DNA of 64,000 nt from an uncultured Lachnospiraceae bacterium (GTDB taxonomy: Bacteria; Bacillota; Clostridia; Lachnospirales; Lachnospiraceae). The position numbers and the translations under genes were made by a program. The stretch lies in contig CAJTMW010000005.1 of the NCBI GenBank assembly GCA_910577275.1, positions 123,620-187,619 of the forward strand, given 5' to 3'. Shown in pieces: positions 44,215 to 53,042 of the stretch. Under the pieces are notes generated by a model. It made no database searches, had not been told where the DNA came from, and saw nothing but the letters and a program-made list of their open reading frames with translations. How positions within the stretch are numbered: position 1 is the stretch's first letter; each line of letters starts with the position of its first letter.

Positions 44215-45939
44215 ATGAAAACAGAACAGATTGCCTGTGGAATGGCAATAAAAACAAAACTTCCAATAGGGATTGAAAACTTTGAGGAAATACGTACTGC
44301 CGGGTTTTATTATGTAGATAAGACCGGCCTTATCAGAGACTTACTTGAGAACTGGGGAAAAGTGAACCTGTTTACCCGCCCGAGGCGATTCGGGAAAACA
44401 CTGAATATGAGCATGCTGAAATGCTTTTTTGAGCAGGGATGCAGTAAGGCGCTTTTTGACGGACTGGAAATCGCAAAGGAAAAAGAGCTTTGTGAAGAAT
44501 ATATGGGGAAATTTCCAGTTATCTCCGTGAGTCTTAAGGAAGTGAGAGGGAAGAGTTTTGATACAGCCAGACAAAAATTGCGCTCAATTATAGGGAATGA
44601 GGCTCTGCGGTTTTCTTTTCTTGCGCAGAGCGGACGTTTGTCGGACATAGAGCGTCGGCAATATAAAAAGCTGATTGAATTAAATGACAAAGGCGAGTTT
44701 GCAATGTCGGACGGACTGTTGGAGGAGAGTTTTCTGCGGCTCTCACAGTTTTTGCAAAAGCATTATGAGAAGAATGTAATTGTGCTCATTGATGAGTATG
44801 ATGTACCGCTTGATAAGGCATATCAGGCGGGGTATTATGATGACATGGTGGACTTGTTAAGAGGCATATTCGGACAGGCATTTAAGACAAATGACAGCCT
44901 TTATTTTGCGGTACTTTCAGGATGTCTTCGGATATCCAGAGAAAGTATTTTTACCGGCTTTAATAATTTTAATGTCATGACAATCAAGGATGTTCATTTC
45001 AATGAATATTTTGGATTTACGGACAGGGAAGTCAGGGATATTCTTGATTATTATGACAGGACGGAAAAATATGAAATAATTAAAGAATGGTATGACGGTT
45101 ATAAGTTTGGAGATTTGGAAATCTATTGCCCATGGGATGTGATTAACTATTGTTATGCATTAAAGATGAACCCGTTGGCCGAGCCGCAGAATTACTGGGT
45201 AAATACCAGCAGCAATGATATCATAAAAAGGTTTGTCAGCAAAGCAAATTCGACGACCAGAAACGAGATTGAGGTTTTAATTCAGGGAGAGAGTATCAGG
45301 AAAGAAATACGGCAGGAGCTGACTTACAGGGATTTGGATTCTGATATTGATAATCTTTGGGGGCTGCTTTTTACAACGGGTTATCTGACCCAACATGGAC
45401 AGGATAAGGACGGCAGAACCGGACTTATCATCCCGAATAAAGAAGTGCGCATGATATTCATCAGACAGATACAGGAATGGTTCAGGGAGGAAACCGTAAG
45501 AGATGGCGTAAAGCTGGAAAGCTTTTGTAAGGCGTTTTTGGAAAATAATGTATCAGTAATTGAGGAAGGCTTTACCTCTTATTTGAAGAAAACCATCAGT
45601 ATCCGGGATACAAGTATAAAAAAGAGTATGAAGGAAAATTTCTATCATGGGATATTGCTGGGACTGTTCGGCCATATGGATGACTGGACCATTATGTCAA
45701 ACGCAGAGTCAGGAGAAGGGTATAGCGATATCATTGTGGAGGTTGAGGATAAGGAAATCGGTATTGTAATAGAACTGAAATATGCTGAAAAAGCAGAATT
45801 TGATACGGGATGCAAAGAAGCATTACAACAGATTAAAGACATGAATTATGAGGAAGTGCTTGTCAGGGACGGCATGCGGACGATTTACAGGTATGGGATT
45901 GCATGCTATAAAAAGCGGTGTAAGGTTATTTCAGGATAG
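44215..45939 (+). CDS. AAA-ATPase-like / PD-(D/E)XK nuclease-fold protein (paralogue 2)
   Basis: A 574-residue protein. KLPIGIENFEEIR and YYVDKTGLI come first, then the P-loop-like TRPRRFGKTLNMSML (about residues 57-71), Walker B VIVLIDEYDVPLDKA (about 187-201), the middle motif VHFNEYFGFTDREV, EWYDGYKFGDLEIYCPWDV, and a C-terminal nuclease-like domain with GYSDIIVEVEDKEIGIVIELKYAEKAE (D...ExK). It is closely similar along its whole length to the 51243 product and more distantly to the 6101 product. The family's function is unestablished. The start has GAGGTG upstream and lies just after a long perfect inverted repeat. Confidence 0.87.
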   Translation: MKTEQIACGMAIKTKLPIGIENFEEIRTAGFYYVDKTGLIRDLLENWGKVNLFTRPRRFGKTLNMSMLKCFFEQGCSKALFDGLEIAKEKELCEEYMGKFPVISVSLKEVRGKSFDTARQKLRSIIGNEALRFSFLAQSGRLSDIERRQYKKLIELNDKGEFAMSDGLLEESFLRLSQFLQKHYEKNVIVLIDEYDVPLDKAYQAGYYDDMVDLLRGIFGQAFKTNDSLYFAVLSGCLRISRESIFTGFNNFNVMTIKDVHFNEYFGFTDREVRDILDYYDRTEKYEIIKEWYDGYKFGDLEIYCPWDVINYCYALKMNPLAEPQNYWVNTSSNDIIKRFVSKANSTTRNEIEVLIQGESIRKEIRQELTYRDLDSDIDNLWGLLFTTGYLTQHGQDKDGRTGLIIPNKEVRMIFIRQIQEWFREETVRDGVKLESFCKAFLENNVSVIEEGFTSYLKKTISIRDTSIKKSMKENFYHGILLGLFGHMDDWTIMSNAESGEGYSDIIVEVEDKEIGIVIELKYAEKAEFDTGCKEALQQIKDMNYEEVLVRDGMRTIYRYGIACYKKRCKVISG

Positions 45940-46023
45940 ATTTTATATGCGGCAAAAATACTAATATGCAATGAAGGAAAAGCATTGTCGGGCAGCAAGC
46001 CTTTTTCGCAGGGGGAGTAAGAG

Positions 46024-46749
46024 ATGCTCAAAATCGCCATATGTGATGACGAAGGCTATTTCAGAAAATTTATCAGAGAAATTTTAACCGGCTATATGGA
46101 CCGGAACGGGGGGATATATGAAATTGACGAATTTGCGTCGGGAAAAGAGTTTGTTGACCTTGGGATAGAGCTTATCGGATATAAAATTGTTTTTCTGGAT
46201 ATCAATATGGACGACATGGACGGCATGGAGGCGGCGCAGAAAATCCGGGAAGTCAGCAACGATATTTTTATAGTCTTTGTGACGGCCTTTGTGAACTATA
46301 CCATTGAAGGCTACAAGGTGGACGCCGTGAGATATATCGTGAAAAACAACGTCAACTTTTCGGAACAGGTTTACGAATGCATGGACGCGATTTGGGCGAA
46401 AATGAATTACGTGGTTAAAAAGAAGACCTTTCATTTTAACGAGGGTACAAGAAATATTTCTCTGGAACGCGTGCTTTATATAGAAAGCCGTCTGCATAAG
46501 CTGGAATTTTATATCATGGAGGATAAGCTGGGCAGGTATTCCCTGTACGGCACGTTAAACGATATGGAGAGGGAGCTTGCGGACGATGCCTTTGTGCGGA
46601 TTCACCAGAGTTATCTGGTCAACATGAAATATATTGAGAGTGTGAGCCGTTACAAGGCGGTGTTGAGTAACGGCGTAAGCCTGGAGATTCCAAAGGCGCG
46701 GTACAGGCAGGTCGAAGAAACCTATGTCGCATACAGGGGAGAAATATAA
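46024..46749 (+). CDS. LytTR-family response regulator
   Basis: A 241-residue regulator. The receiver has D8/D9 and phospho-acceptor D59 in IVFLDINMDDMDG, followed by a LytTR DNA-binding domain from about residue 140 (TRNISLERVLYIESRLHKLEFY, FVRIHQSYLVNMKYI). These proteins usually bind pairs of direct repeats upstream of target promoters; such a pair lies at 48069-48103. AGGGGGAG precedes the ATG. The kinase gene begins immediately after the stop (TAAATG). Confidence 0.9.
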   Translation: MLKIAICDDEGYFRKFIREILTGYMDRNGGIYEIDEFASGKEFVDLGIELIGYKIVFLDINMDDMDGMEAAQKIREVSNDIFIVFVTAFVNYTIEGYKVDAVRYIVKNNVNFSEQVYECMDAIWAKMNYVVKKKTFHFNEGTRNISLERVLYIESRLHKLEFYIMEDKLGRYSLYGTLNDMERELADDAFVRIHQSYLVNMKYIESVSRYKAVLSNGVSLEIPKARYRQVEETYVAYRGEI

Positions 46750-48066
46750 ATGCTTGATTACATAACGGGATTTGGACTGACGATATTTGAGATGCTTTCC
46801 TGTAAAATATTCTTTGAGGCATTCGGGAAAAAGAGGAAGGAAAAGGATTTCCTCTGGGAGTCGGGGATAGTTTTCGGCTTGATTGTTTCAATGTATTTTA
46901 TGACAGAGTTATTTTATAATCACTTTCTTGCAAAACAGATTGTAGCTATCATTATCATTTCAGAGTTTATGACTCTGTATTTAAAGATTCATTTGAGGAA
47001 AGCGCTTATTTTATCATTGCTATTTGAAGGACTGTTGCTTTCAATAGATTATTTTACGCTATGGCTGAATGTACTGCTTTTTCACAGTATTACAGAAATT
47101 AGCGAATCTCATTATGTAGGAGGGCTTCTGGTAGCAATTCTGGCGAAAATAATTCTGTTTATGGCAGTTTTAATGATTAGGAAAAGAATCGGAACTAAAT
47201 CGTTACCGGTGATGGCAGAGCGGGAATGGCTTCGGGTTGTGCTTTTTCCCGTTTTTTCGATATTTACCGTTATTGCGCTTTTGATTACGTCCGGCAATAT
47301 TGAGAACCAGAGGCAGGAAAGCGTATTTCTGGCGATAGCATTCTGTCTGGCAGGTATGAACATTGTTGTATTTTACATGATAGAGGATATTTTGAAGCGG
47401 GAAAACAAGATTCATGAAAATGAGATTTTCAGGATACAGGTGAAGAATCAGACCGATATGTATCGTTCCATCTCGGAGAATTTTGATAAACAGAGGAAAA
47501 AAGCACATGAATTTAAAAATCAGATTATGTGTATCGAGTCGCTGATAAGCAAAAAGAATTACGACGAACTGGAGGAGTATGTCAGAAAGGTCAGCGGACG
47601 TTTAAGAACGGAGCCGGATTATATCAAAACAAATAATATTATAGTGAACGCAATTCTGAACAGCAAATATCAGGAAATGTTGGATAAAAAGATACTGTTT
47701 ATCTTCAAAATCAACGACTTGTCCGGGCTGAATATCAGTGACGAGGATATCGTAATTATATTGTCAAATCTGCTGAACAATGCGATTGAGGCTTGCGAGA
47801 GATGCACGGACAGGAAATATGTAAAAATGAAGTTTATGAAAGAAAAAGACAGCACTGTCATATCGGTAAGAAATCCGTATGAGGGAGAGCTGATTATTAC
47901 GGACGGAGAAATACAGACCTCCAAAAAGCAGGAGACGGCGGAGCATGGTGTCGGTATAAAAAATATAATTGATGTTATAGAAAGATACCAAGGGTCTTAC
48001 GTTATGCGGAATGATGGAAGTGAATTTTACTTTTCGGTTGTGATACCGTGCCGCGAAAGCTTCTGA
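46750..48066 (+). CDS. GHKL (AgrC/VirS-like) sensor histidine kinase
   Basis: A 438-residue kinase. The N-terminal half has about six membrane helices (to about residue 215). A cytoplasmic dimerisation segment carries the unusual His motif KKAHEFKNQIMCIESL. A GHKL ATPase follows with LSNLLNNAIEAC and HGVGIKNIIDVIERY. Kinases of this architecture normally sense peptides, as AgrC does. It is paired with the LytTR regulator directly upstream. No agrB/agrD-like genes are seen nearby; two small membrane proteins follow. Confidence 0.88.
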   Translation: MLDYITGFGLTIFEMLSCKIFFEAFGKKRKEKDFLWESGIVFGLIVSMYFMTELFYNHFLAKQIVAIIIISEFMTLYLKIHLRKALILSLLFEGLLLSIDYFTLWLNVLLFHSITEISESHYVGGLLVAILAKIILFMAVLMIRKRIGTKSLPVMAEREWLRVVLFPVFSIFTVIALLITSGNIENQRQESVFLAIAFCLAGMNIVVFYMIEDILKRENKIHENEIFRIQVKNQTDMYRSISENFDKQRKKAHEFKNQIMCIESLISKKNYDELEEYVRKVSGRLRTEPDYIKTNNIIVNAILNSKYQEMLDKKILFIFKINDLSGLNISDEDIVIILSNLLNNAIEACERCTDRKYVKMKFMKEKDSTVISVRNPYEGELIITDGEIQTSKKQETAEHGVGIKNIIDVIERYQGSYVMRNDGSEFYFSVVIPCRESF

Positions 48067-48068
48067 GG

Positions 48069-48103
48069 GGTCATTTTCTGCAATAAGAGGTCATTTTCTG
48101 CAA
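48069..48103 (+). promoter_or_regulatory. Direct-repeat pair, probable LytTR regulator binding site
   Basis: The 15-nt sequence GGTCATTTTCTGCAA occurs exactly twice (48069-48083, 48089-48103), 20 bp apart start to start, about two helical turns. It sits directly upstream of the -35 box of the next promoter. Confidence 0.75.
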
Positions 48104-48109
48104 CAGGTA

Positions 48110-48137
48110 TTGATTTTGATTCATTTGAAATTATACT
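48110..48137 (+). promoter_or_regulatory. Promoter of the small membrane protein genes
   Basis: TTGATT (48110-48115) and TATACT (48132-48137) with a 16-nt spacer, 6 nt after the direct-repeat pair. Confidence 0.6.
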
Positions 48138-48157
48138 GAATTCAGCAGGAGGTGGGA

Positions 48158-48574
48158 TTGGCTGTGAAATATTTAAATTTTTCAAGGAAAACCGTAGTAG
48201 TGTTGAGCGTTTATCTGGGTGTGATTATTCTGTGCGGCATGTTTTATTCTGATGTTTCAGACAGAGTAAACGATAATGCAGGAGCCGTAACGTATACGTC
48301 ACCCGAATTAACGCCTTTACAGCGGCAAAAGTATGAGAGTGAAATCAGATTAAAAGAAGAACTATTGGATTTTGACGAAAATATCGTTGATGCTTCAATA
48401 TATCTGGGAACTTCGGACAATGAAATTACCAGTGCGGCAATATTTATTGTAAGCCGTGAGGAAGTTACGAATGAGGATGAGTTAATGTCGCTGGCATCGG
48501 AAAGCCTTGACCTTGATGTGGAGAATATCAATATGATATCCATGGACGTTGAAACATATATTTCGGGGAAATAA
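48158..48574 (+). CDS. Single-pass membrane protein with FliF/SpoIIIAH-like ring-building segment (tentative)
   Basis: A 138-residue protein with one N-terminal helix (VVVLSVYLGVIILCGMF) and an extracytoplasmic domain. The segment IVDASIYLGTSDNEITSAAIFIVSREE, followed by DELMSLASESLDLDVENINMISMD, resembles the ring-building motif of FliF/YscJ-type proteins; this is pattern resemblance only. Start is uncertain: TTG 48158 (5 nt after AGGAGG 48147-48152), GTG 48164 or GTG 48152. It is probably controlled by the adjacent LytTR system through the direct repeats at 48069-48103. Confidence 0.65.
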   Translation: MAVKYLNFSRKTVVVLSVYLGVIILCGMFYSDVSDRVNDNAGAVTYTSPELTPLQRQKYESEIRLKEELLDFDENIVDASIYLGTSDNEITSAAIFIVSREEVTNEDELMSLASESLDLDVENINMISMDVETYISGK

Positions 48575-48607
48575 GGACAGTAAGCAAATAAGGGGGAGGG
48601 GAAGCCT

Positions 48608-48718
48608 TTGAAGAACGACAGGAAGGTATATATTAAAGCAATATGTATACTGCTGGTTGGTATAATCGGGTATGTGTCGCTGCAAATGGTGCCATATGTT
48701 ATTAAGAACATGCAATAA
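48608..48718 (+). CDS. 36-residue membrane peptide
   Basis: A short gene beginning TTG 48608 after GGGGGAGGGG (48592-48601). The product starts MKNDRKVYIKA and has one hydrophobic helix (ICILLVGIIGYVSLQMVPYVI) and a short polar end. The gap from the preceding gene is 33 nt on the same strand, so it is likely co-transcribed. It could be a small membrane regulator or a signal peptide precursor for the GHKL kinase; no homologue is recognised. Confidence 0.6.
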   Translation: MKNDRKVYIKAICILLVGIIGYVSLQMVPYVIKNMQ

Positions 48719-48811
48719 ACGCATTATATCGACTTAAAGGAAATCTATCGAAATAAACAGTATAATAGGCAAAAATCCCACCGGACAACAGGGCAGAGAG
48801 AGGAGAAAAAC

Positions 48812-49618
48812 ATGGCAATCAGCGGAATCGGAACCAGTTGTACCTATATCTACAATTTACAGACCGGAAAGCTGTCATCAAAAGACGGAACGAAAGACCC
48901 CTTTGTGGACTATTTTAATGGCGACCGGTCAGACGAAACAAAAAGCCAGTTAAACGGATTTGATGCATGCCGAAAAGAGGATATAATAAGCATGGTTGAG
49001 GTTCTTAACAAGGTTTTCAATGATGCCAACGGCTGTGAATATGAGATATCGGACGAGATTGTTGATGCAGTAACCGCAACTTATTCGGTAAACGGAAAAA
49101 AGGTTTTTACCTCTTATAAAGCTGTGGCCTATACTTATGAGGAACTCAGGGGATTAAATTCCACAGGCCCCTATAAGACGCGCCAGTCCAAAGGCTATAA
49201 CCCGGAGGATAACAGTATTAACATTGCGGTAGGGGATGTAATCAATCTGGGGAACGGCTACAGGCTGACCGTGATGGAGGACAGCATTTACGGCGAAGGC
49301 TACGGGCGGGGGAACGTCGAAGACGATAAAAAAATGCACCAGCTGGTTTATGGCTTAAACGCCCTAATCCGTTTTGCAGACCAGCAATGGTTTTCCAGCC
49401 TGATAGATAAGGAAAGCACGCCCATGCTGCTGGAGCTTCTAAGGGAGCTGGGGGTGGATACCAGCAGAGAATTTACCATTAACGAGACAAAATGCGAAGT
49501 GGTGAACGGGAGGATAAACGAAGTCGGAAACCGTTTTGTTGTGCCCAATTCCGTCTTTAACAAGGCGGCAAAACGGTATGAGGAGCTGATGTATCAGCCG
49601 CTTTCCAACCGTAAATAA
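48812..49618 (+). CDS. Hypothetical protein of unknown fold
   Basis: A 268-residue soluble protein without signal peptide or membrane helix. It begins MAISGIGTSCTYIYNLQTGKLSSKDG and includes KDPFVDYFNGDRSDETKSQLNGFDA, a VNGKKVFTSYKAVAYTYEE beta segment, GDVINLGNGYRLTVMEDSIYGEG and FVVPNSVFNKAAKRYEELMYQP. The opening resembles small substrate-like proteins of Clostridia described only as hypothetical. GAGAGGAG precedes the ATG and a TATAAT lies at 48763-48768. A terminator follows. No function is assigned. Confidence 0.65.
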   Translation: MAISGIGTSCTYIYNLQTGKLSSKDGTKDPFVDYFNGDRSDETKSQLNGFDACRKEDIISMVEVLNKVFNDANGCEYEISDEIVDAVTATYSVNGKKVFTSYKAVAYTYEELRGLNSTGPYKTRQSKGYNPEDNSINIAVGDVINLGNGYRLTVMEDSIYGEGYGRGNVEDDKKMHQLVYGLNALIRFADQQWFSSLIDKESTPMLLELLRELGVDTSREFTINETKCEVVNGRINEVGNRFVVPNSVFNKAAKRYEELMYQPLSNRK

Positions 49619-49642
49619 ATTGACATCTGCCTGTAATCTGCA

Positions 49643-49678
49643 GTCCGGGAATCTGTTTTCAGGTTTCCGGGCTTAATT
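49643..49678 (+). terminator. Hairpin terminator after the hypothetical gene
   Basis: GTCCGGGAATCTG pairs with CAGGTTTCCGGGC across a TTTT loop with one internal mismatch and G-U pairs, followed by TTAATTT. Confidence 0.75.
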
Positions 49679-49764
49679 TATGGTATCTTTTCCGGTTCCC
49701 TGTTAATTCTCACAGCCGGATAAACCGGTATTCCCCTTAATTCAACATAAATATTGAGAACATA

Positions 49765-49794
49765 TTCACATACAGACTGCCTGTATGTTATGAT
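49765..49794 (+). promoter_or_regulatory. Promoter with a dyad in the spacer, upstream of the AlkC-like gene
   Basis: TTCACA (49765-49770) and TATGAT (49789-49794) are 18 nt apart. A perfect 7-bp inverted repeat CATACAG-ACTGC-CTGTATG (49769-49787) fills the spacer. Confidence 0.6.
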
Positions 49795-49825
49795 ATCGGT
49801 ATTAACTCACAAGGAGCAAATGAAC

Positions 49826-50554
49826 ATGAAGCACAAAGACCATTATAATGACGACTATATTTTCAGTTTTTCCCAAAAGATACATTCAGTGATGCCGGAC
49901 TTTGATGACAAAGCCTTCTGCTACGCCTTAACTGGCAGGCTGGACGACAAGGAATTGTTTGCAAGGCTTGACTGTATTGTGGACGCCATGCAGGAAAACA
50001 TGACGGATGATTATTCAAAGAATATCCGGGCATTTTTTGATATGCTGGGACCTGAACTGGAAAAGCCGGAAGGGATGTTAAATTTGGGGTGGTGGCTATG
50101 GCCTGTGGGCAGATATGTTGAACGGCATGGAAACGAGGACTGGGCCTTATCGCTTTCGTTTTTAAAAGAATTGACGAAAAGATTTACCGGAGAGTATGCT
50201 GTCCGTCCCTTACTGCAGAAGCACCCGAAGGAAGTAATGGACGAACTGATAAAATGGACGTCTGATAAAAATGTTCATGTCAGGCGGCTTGCAAGTGAAG
50301 GAGTCAGAATCCGTCTGCCCTGGTCGCAGAAATTATATGTTGCGCTGGATGAATTTGAAAGATATACAACTATTCTTACCAACTTAAAAGACGACCCGGA
50401 AAAATTTGTCCAGAAAAGCGTGGGGAATAATCTCAACGACCTGTATAAGGATGCCCCAAAGAAGGCGGATTTTATAATTGCACAATGGGAGAAATCGGGG
50501 AATAGCAAGGCTCAGGATTGGATTATCAGGCACGGAAGAAGAAATCAGAAATAA
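49826..50554 (+). CDS. AlkC/AlkD-like HEAT-repeat DNA alkylation repair protein
   Basis: A 242-residue all-helical protein. The repeat segment WTSDKNVHVRRLASEGVRIRLPW (about 140-163) is characteristic of AlkC-type DNA glycosylases. VQKSVGNNLNDLYKDAP and a C-terminal HGRRNQK follow. It would remove alkylated purines from DNA. ATG 49826 is 9 nt after AAGGAG (49811-49816); an ATG at 49820 is too close to that site and the longer reading from 49754 would start before the promoter. Whether it retains glycosylase activity is not certain from sequence alone. Confidence 0.82.
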   Translation: MKHKDHYNDDYIFSFSQKIHSVMPDFDDKAFCYALTGRLDDKELFARLDCIVDAMQENMTDDYSKNIRAFFDMLGPELEKPEGMLNLGWWLWPVGRYVERHGNEDWALSLSFLKELTKRFTGEYAVRPLLQKHPKEVMDELIKWTSDKNVHVRRLASEGVRIRLPWSQKLYVALDEFERYTTILTNLKDDPEKFVQKSVGNNLNDLYKDAPKKADFIIAQWEKSGNSKAQDWIIRHGRRNQK

Positions 50555-50684
50555 GCGGCGCTCCGTTTTTGGGAGAAGAAACCGACAGAGAATGATTTTC
50601 AATAAAACGAAAAATTAAATGGAACATTCAGTATTTTTTTGGTATAATTGTGAAAAGAAAAGATTTAACGGGAGGAAAATAAGG

Positions 50685-50933
50685 TTGCCGGAAGTAATGC
50701 ATAAAGACAGGCTAAATGCAATAGAACATTCTGAAATGCTGTCAGCTGAAAAACTGTTGAGCCGTCAGATTATAACAATATACCATGGAAATAAAAAGGA
50801 AGACCTGATACCTGAATTTGGTTTGGGCAGTTCAGATAATGATTATGGAAAGGGGTTTTATACAACACCGGGCATAGAATTAGCAAAAGAGTGGGCATGG
50901 GGGATTTCATCTGCTATGATGAATTCTGGTTAA
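50685..50933 (+). pseudogene. Truncated DUF3990-family gene
   Basis: The N-terminal portion of a DUF3990 protein is recognisable: IITIYHGNKKEDLIPEFG, SDNDYGKGFYTT and ELAKEWAW. It then ends abruptly after about 80 residues, whereas the domain normally runs to about 150. The TTG start at 50685 follows GGAGG (50671-50675). A TATAAT at 50643-50648 marks a likely promoter, so the earlier ATG at 50619 would be untranscribed. The reading frame is taken over from 50891 by an unrelated fragment. Confidence 0.65.
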
Positions 50934-51283
50934 ATAAAGATATGGAAAACATGGGATATTTTTTTGAGTATTGTGATAAATACTGTAAAGAGATACTGGA
51001 AGACAATACCTTTATTTTAGATAAAGAAAGGTTTATCGAAGCATTCATGAAATCTGACTGCAGAGCGCTCATGGAAATAGGCCACCCAACGTTGCTGTCA
51101 CAGGCGGCATATGACACTGTAAAGAACTTTATACAGGTGGATAATAACAATGATATCGAGGCATTTCGATTTAAAGGCGGACAGCCTGAATATAAGCATA
51201 TGCAGTTATACCGGACAGTAACGGAACCGGAACGGGGGAAATATGGAAAACCGCACAAAAAAGAAATTACCGATTGGAATTGA
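50891..51283 (+). pseudogene. Fragment of a second hypothetical gene fused to the DUF3990 remnant
   Basis: This frame encodes FWLNKDMENMGYFFEYCDKYCKEIL and ALMEIGHPTLLSQAAYDTVKNFI, resembling an uncharacterised clostridial protein often found next to DUF3990 genes. It has no start signal of its own. After KHMQLY it runs into the upstream region of the 51243 gene, so both its ends appear lost. A deletion that joined two neighbouring genes out of frame explains both pieces. Confidence 0.5.
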
Positions 51284-52958
51284 AGACTTTGAAAAAATCA
51301 GGACAGAAAATTTTTATTATACCGACAAGACCGGTCTCATTAAAGAGTTGTTGAATAATTGGGGACAGGTAAATCTATTTACCCGCCCAAGAAGATTCGG
51401 AAAGACCCTGAATATGAGCATGCTCAAAGCCTTTTTTGAAACCGGCTGCAGGCGGGAACTCTTTGAGGGGCTCGAAATTGCCGGTGATAAGGAAAAATGC
51501 CAAAAATACATGGGGCAGTTTCCGGTCATTTCTATTTCGCTTAAGGGAGTAAACGGAGATAATTACGCCACGGCACGCGCCATGCTGTGCTCTCTTGTGG
51601 GGACGGAAGCCATGGGATTTCAGTTTCTTGCGGAAAGCGATAAGCTCACAGAGGCGGAGAAAAAGCGATACGGGCAGCTTATAGCGGTAGACGATAAAAA
51701 TCAGACCGGCTTTCTGATGTCGGACGCGGTTTTGATGGAAAGCCTGCGAACGCTTTCTGCATTACTCCAAAAGCATTACGGAAAACAGGTGATTCTGCTG
51801 ATTGACGAATATGATGTGCCGCTGGCAAAGGCCAATGAAAAGGGCTATTATGAGCAGATGGTATCTCTGATTAGAGTTTTCTTTGAACAGGCTCTTAAGA
51901 CCAATGAAAGCCTCTATTTTGCCGTGATGACAGGGTGTCTGAGGGTAGCGAAAGAGAGCATTTTTACAGGGCTTAACAATCTTAATGTGCTGACAATTGC
52001 AGATGTGGAATTTAATGAATATTTTGGATTTACAGATAAAGAGGTAAAAGAGCTTTTGCAGTATTATGGTCTTTTAGGGCATTATAGTACATTGAAGGAC
52101 TGGTATAATGGATACCGCTTCGGAAATGTGGGCGTATATTGTCCTTGGGACGTAATTTGCCATTGTAATAAGTTGCGTGTAAACGAGACAGTTTTGCCCG
52201 GAAACTATTGGACAAACACCAGCAGTAACGACGTCGTCCGGCATTTTATAGAAAAAATTGACGACGGTCTGACGAAACGTGAAATAGAAAATCTGATTGC
52301 CGGCGAGACTGTGACGAAGGAAATCCATCAGGAGCTGACTTATAACAGCTTATATGATTCCGTGGATAATCTGTGGAGCGTGCTGTTTACCACGGGCTAT
52401 CTTACTTACAGGGAAAAGCTCCCGGGAGACCTGTTCAGACTGGCAATTCCCAATATGGAGGTACGGAAAATTTTTACGAACCAGATTATGGCGCTGTTTA
52501 AAGAGAAAACCAGTAACGACAGGGATTTGCTGAATACATTTTGCGAAGCGCTGAAAAACGGAGAGGCGAAAGAGGTTGAGAGACAGTTTAACGCCTATCT
52601 CGCCAAAACCATCAGCATTCGTGATACCTTTGTGCGAAAGGATACGAAGGAAAATTTTTACCACGGAATCCTTCTGGGAATCCTCGGGCTCAAAAAAGGC
52701 TGGTATGTAACCTCCAATAGAGAGTCGGGGATTGGGTTCAGCGATATTCAGATAGAAATAGAAGACGAACAGGCCGGAATAGTGATTGAAGTCAAATATG
52801 CCCATGGCGAGGATATGGAGGCTTTATGCCGGGAAGCCCTTGAACAGATAGAAGAAAAGGGGTACGCAGACCGGCTTTATGAGGATGGAATGCGGAAGGT
52901 GCTAAAATATGGAATTGCGTGCTACAGGAAAGAGTGCAGGGTAATGACAGAGGTGTGA
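51243..52958 (+). CDS. AAA-ATPase-like / PD-(D/E)XK nuclease-fold protein (paralogue 3)
   Basis: A 571-residue close paralogue of the 44215 product. It shares KLPIGIEDFEKIR, YYTDKTGLIKELL, TRPRRFGKTLNMSMLKAFFE, Walker B VILLIDEYDVPLAKA, EFNEYFGFTDKEV, NTSSNDVVRHFIEKI and the nuclease-like IGFSDIQIEIEDEQAGIVIEVKYAHGED. GGGGGAA precedes the ATG. It lies directly after the broken DUF3990 region, in a stretch with several remnants. Confidence 0.87.
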   Translation: MENRTKKKLPIGIEDFEKIRTENFYYTDKTGLIKELLNNWGQVNLFTRPRRFGKTLNMSMLKAFFETGCRRELFEGLEIAGDKEKCQKYMGQFPVISISLKGVNGDNYATARAMLCSLVGTEAMGFQFLAESDKLTEAEKKRYGQLIAVDDKNQTGFLMSDAVLMESLRTLSALLQKHYGKQVILLIDEYDVPLAKANEKGYYEQMVSLIRVFFEQALKTNESLYFAVMTGCLRVAKESIFTGLNNLNVLTIADVEFNEYFGFTDKEVKELLQYYGLLGHYSTLKDWYNGYRFGNVGVYCPWDVICHCNKLRVNETVLPGNYWTNTSSNDVVRHFIEKIDDGLTKREIENLIAGETVTKEIHQELTYNSLYDSVDNLWSVLFTTGYLTYREKLPGDLFRLAIPNMEVRKIFTNQIMALFKEKTSNDRDLLNTFCEALKNGEAKEVERQFNAYLAKTISIRDTFVRKDTKENFYHGILLGILGLKKGWYVTSNRESGIGFSDIQIEIEDEQAGIVIEVKYAHGEDMEALCREALEQIEEKGYADRLYEDGMRKVLKYGIACYRKECRVMTEV

Positions 52959-53042
52959 AACAGTATATTGCAAAATTATTCCGGGCATGTTTTTCATGCG
53001 GATGAGGAAAGCGGGGCGGTTACATTATGCCAAAAGAAATAA

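Noticed and set aside
46750..48811. Complete agr quorum-sensing locus
   Set aside because: The kinase and regulator are AgrC/AgrA-like, but no AgrB-type peptidase or AgrD-type precursor with its characteristic C-terminal motif is visible.
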